Assembly: GCA_000170815.1 (NCBI GenBank)
Contig: ABCO01000009.1
Location: 1-64,000, forward strand
Direction of reading: 5' to 3'
Origin: an unidentified eubacterium SCB49
GTDB lineage: Bacteria > Bacteroidota > Bacteroidia > Flavobacteriales > Flavobacteriaceae
DNA length: 64,000 bases
Shown here in pieces: positions 62,669-64,000 of this stretch. The notes beneath the pieces are model-generated. The model did no database searches, was not told the DNA's origin, and saw nothing but the letters and a program-made list of their open reading frames with translations. Both the position numbers and the translations under genes were made by a program. Positions within the stretch are counted from its first letter, which is position 1. The number at the start of each line of letters is the position of its first letter.

Positions 62669-63643
62669 TTAAGGAATGTAAACCTCGAGAATCTCACCAT
62701 TTTCCGAACTAATTGTCACCTGTTCTATACAAGCAGGTATAAGTAGGGTTTCGCCCTTTTTAAGCTCATTTTCAGACTGTTCTGTTTTTACGATCGCCTT
62801 TCCTCCTACACACATATATACCTTAAAACTATCAAAACCGGAGTAATCGATATCCAGTGTTCCATTACAGTTTATTTTTGATGTTTTAAAATAAGGGGAT
62901 TCACAAATAGGTGTTATTTCTTCTGCCTTTTTATTATATGAAAGCTTAGCAGTTGCAGTGTCAAATTTAATTGCAGCTTCTGCTTCTTTTGTATGTAAAG
63001 TACGCATCTTACCATCTAAATCAGGTCTGTCCCAATCATAAACTCGATACGTAATATCTGATGTCTGTTGGATTTCTGCAAGAACAACTCCTGCTCCTAT
63101 GGCGTGTATTAATCCTGGTGTGATAAAAAAGGCATCACCCTCTTTAACCGTTTCAGAATCGATAATGTCTAGTAATTTATTTTCTGAAATGTGCTGGGCA
63201 TAAATACTTTGATCTACTCCTTTTTTAAACCCTATAAATAATTTAGCATCTTCGTCTGTGTGTAAAATGTACCACATTTCTGTTTTTCCAAAACTATCGT
63301 GACGTGCTTTTGCTAATGCATCATCAGGATGTAACTGTAAAGAAAGATTTTCTGATGCATCTATGAATTTAAATAATAAAGGAAAATGACCTCCAAAACG
63401 TTTTAAAACTTTTTCTCCTAGTAAATCACTACCATGAGTTTTTATTAAGTCTGCTAAACTTTTTCCTTTTAAGGCACCATTAGTTACAATTGAGATATTA
63501 TCTTTTACTCCAGATAATTCCCAACTTTCCCCTAGTTTACCAACGCCTCCTTTGTTGAAAATGGTATTCAACTTAGCTCCACCCCAAATCTTTTCTTTAA
63601 GAATGGGCGTAAATTGTAATGGGTAAAGTGAGGGGTTATGCAT
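62669..63643 (-). CDS. manA: Mannose-6-phosphate isomerase, type I
   Basis: Interconverts mannose-6-phosphate and fructose-6-phosphate, feeding GDP-mannose for surface sugars or mannose use. The 324-residue cupin shows zinc ligands in SLQLHPDD, the Glu of FGKTEMWYIL and the His of TPGLIHAIGAG; LKEKIWGGAKL is the usual start. The short form lacks the helical insertion of long PMIs, as in Bacillus and Bacteroidota. Its start overlaps the bcp end by 8 bases. Confidence 0.94.
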   Translation of the reverse strand: MHNPSLYPLQFTPILKEKIWGGAKLNTIFNKGGVGKLGESWELSGVKDNISIVTNGALKGKSLADLIKTHGSDLLGEKVLKRFGGHFPLLFKFIDASENLSLQLHPDDALAKARHDSFGKTEMWYILHTDEDAKLFIGFKKGVDQSIYAQHISENKLLDIIDSETVKEGDAFFITPGLIHAIGAGVVLAEIQQTSDITYRVYDWDRPDLDGKMRTLHTKEAEAAIKFDTATAKLSYNKKAEEITPICESPYFKTSKINCNGTLDIDYSGFDSFKVYMCVGGKAIVKTEQSENELKKGETLLIPACIEQVTISSENGEILEVYIP

Positions 63644-64000
63644 TTTTAATTTCTTTTATAATATCTAGTGCTTTTGTAATATGAGGACCAGCACTCATCC
63701 CATCAAATTTAAAAACCAATTTGCCTTTTGTATCAAAAACAAATGTTTCTCTTCCTGGTAATAATCCTAATAATTTTCCTTTAACTTCAAAAAGTGATCT
63801 TACTACTTTTTCTTCATCTGCCAGCAATGTAAACGGAAGATTAAACTTGCTTGCAAATTTTTTATGTGAGCTTTCAGAGTCTGAGCTAATACCGATAACT
63901 TTTACATTATGAGCGATAAAATCTTCATATGCATCTCTAAAACTACATGCCTCTGCTGTGCAACCTGGTGTGAAATTTTTTGGATAAAAGTAAATTACAC
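63636..64000 (-). CDS. bcp: Thioredoxin-dependent peroxiredoxin, Bcp type, cut by the window end
   Basis: The frame runs off the window at 64000, so the N-terminus is missing; about 121 residues remain. VIYFYPKNFTPGCTAEACSFRDAYEDF, read in parts, contains the peroxidatic Cys (PGCTAEAC) with the resolving Cys five residues later, as in the BCP subfamily; the end is GPHITKALDIIKEIKN. It reduces hydroperoxides in the cytoplasm with thioredoxin. Overlaps manA by 8 bases, so they are one operon. Confidence 0.93.
   Translation of the reverse strand, partial: VIYFYPKNFTPGCTAEACSFRDAYEDFIAHNVKVIGISSDSESSHKKFASKFNLPFTLLADEEKVVRSLFEVKGKLLGLLPGRETFVFDTKGKLVFKFDGMSAGPHITKALDIIKEIKNA

Overview
The window is low-GC chromosomal DNA from a Bacteroidota bacterium, almost certainly a marine-type member of the Flavobacteriaceae. 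The signs are three surface or secreted proteins ending in a type IX secretion (T9SS) sorting domain, many short lipoproteins, promoter -7 elements of the form TAnnTTTG, few recognisable Shine-Dalgarno sequences, several TTG/GTG starts, and family-restricted genes (DUF4835, DUF5686, DUF6913, DUF3784, DUF4369). The genus cannot be fixed from the sequence alone. Almost everything is core-genome housekeeping. I see no insertion sequence, prophage, CRISPR array, rRNA or tRNA gene.

Layout. 1-5.4 kb: the 3' end of a large T9SS surface protein with a near-perfect tandem domain duplication, then clpB behind a paired palindrome and a CsbD-like stress gene. 5.5-12.1 kb: envelope genes (histidine-phosphatase lipoprotein, DUF6503-like lipoprotein, M23 peptidase, DUF5686 outer-membrane protein), smpB and pcm. 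12.2-20 kb, mostly plus strand: Gfo/Idh oxidoreductase, 3-hydroxyacyl-CoA dehydrogenase, a second M23 lipoprotein, DUF1015, yggS, a DEDDh-exonuclease/GIY-YIG fusion, a voltage-gated potassium channel with a zinc ribbon, and miaA.

20-37.2 kb, all minus strand: an RprX/RprY-like two-component system, coaE, YbbR-like, glycosyltransferase, fabI, recN, DUF4835, coaBC, rpoZ, bamD, dapA, DUF6913, ligA, aqpZ, LOG-family protein, prmC and a GNAT. This run joins CoA and fatty-acid synthesis, lysine/peptidoglycan precursor supply, outer-membrane assembly and DNA repair. 37.2-44.5 kb: ribD, DMT transporter, YigZ, thioesterase, dnaA, LMW protein-tyrosine phosphatase, a T9SS-exported sugar dehydrogenase and an RsmI-like methyltransferase. 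44.5-47.7 kb: a lysozyme-like protein and a dapF-GNAT-mltG operon (peptidoglycan). 47.8-53.9 kb: HtrA protease, a long-form GAPDH, GNAT, trmD, a small membrane protein overlapping an RluA-type pseudouridine synthase. 53.9-64 kb: a T9SS HYR-repeat protein, a lipoprotein/DoxX/AlkB overlapping operon, S1/P1 nuclease, alpha/beta hydrolase, DUF819 transporter-like protein, DUF4369 lipoprotein, a conserved 88-residue protein, manA and a truncated bcp peroxiredoxin.

The most useful observations are regulatory: two copies of a GACA-WWW-TGTC palindrome 33 bp apart before clpB, the second covering the putative -33 box; TTAA half-sites at 11-bp phasing upstream of the RprX-like kinase; and -7 elements placed only 4-7 nt before five start codons, which predicts leaderless or near-leaderless mRNAs. 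I found no convincing new defence or mobile system.
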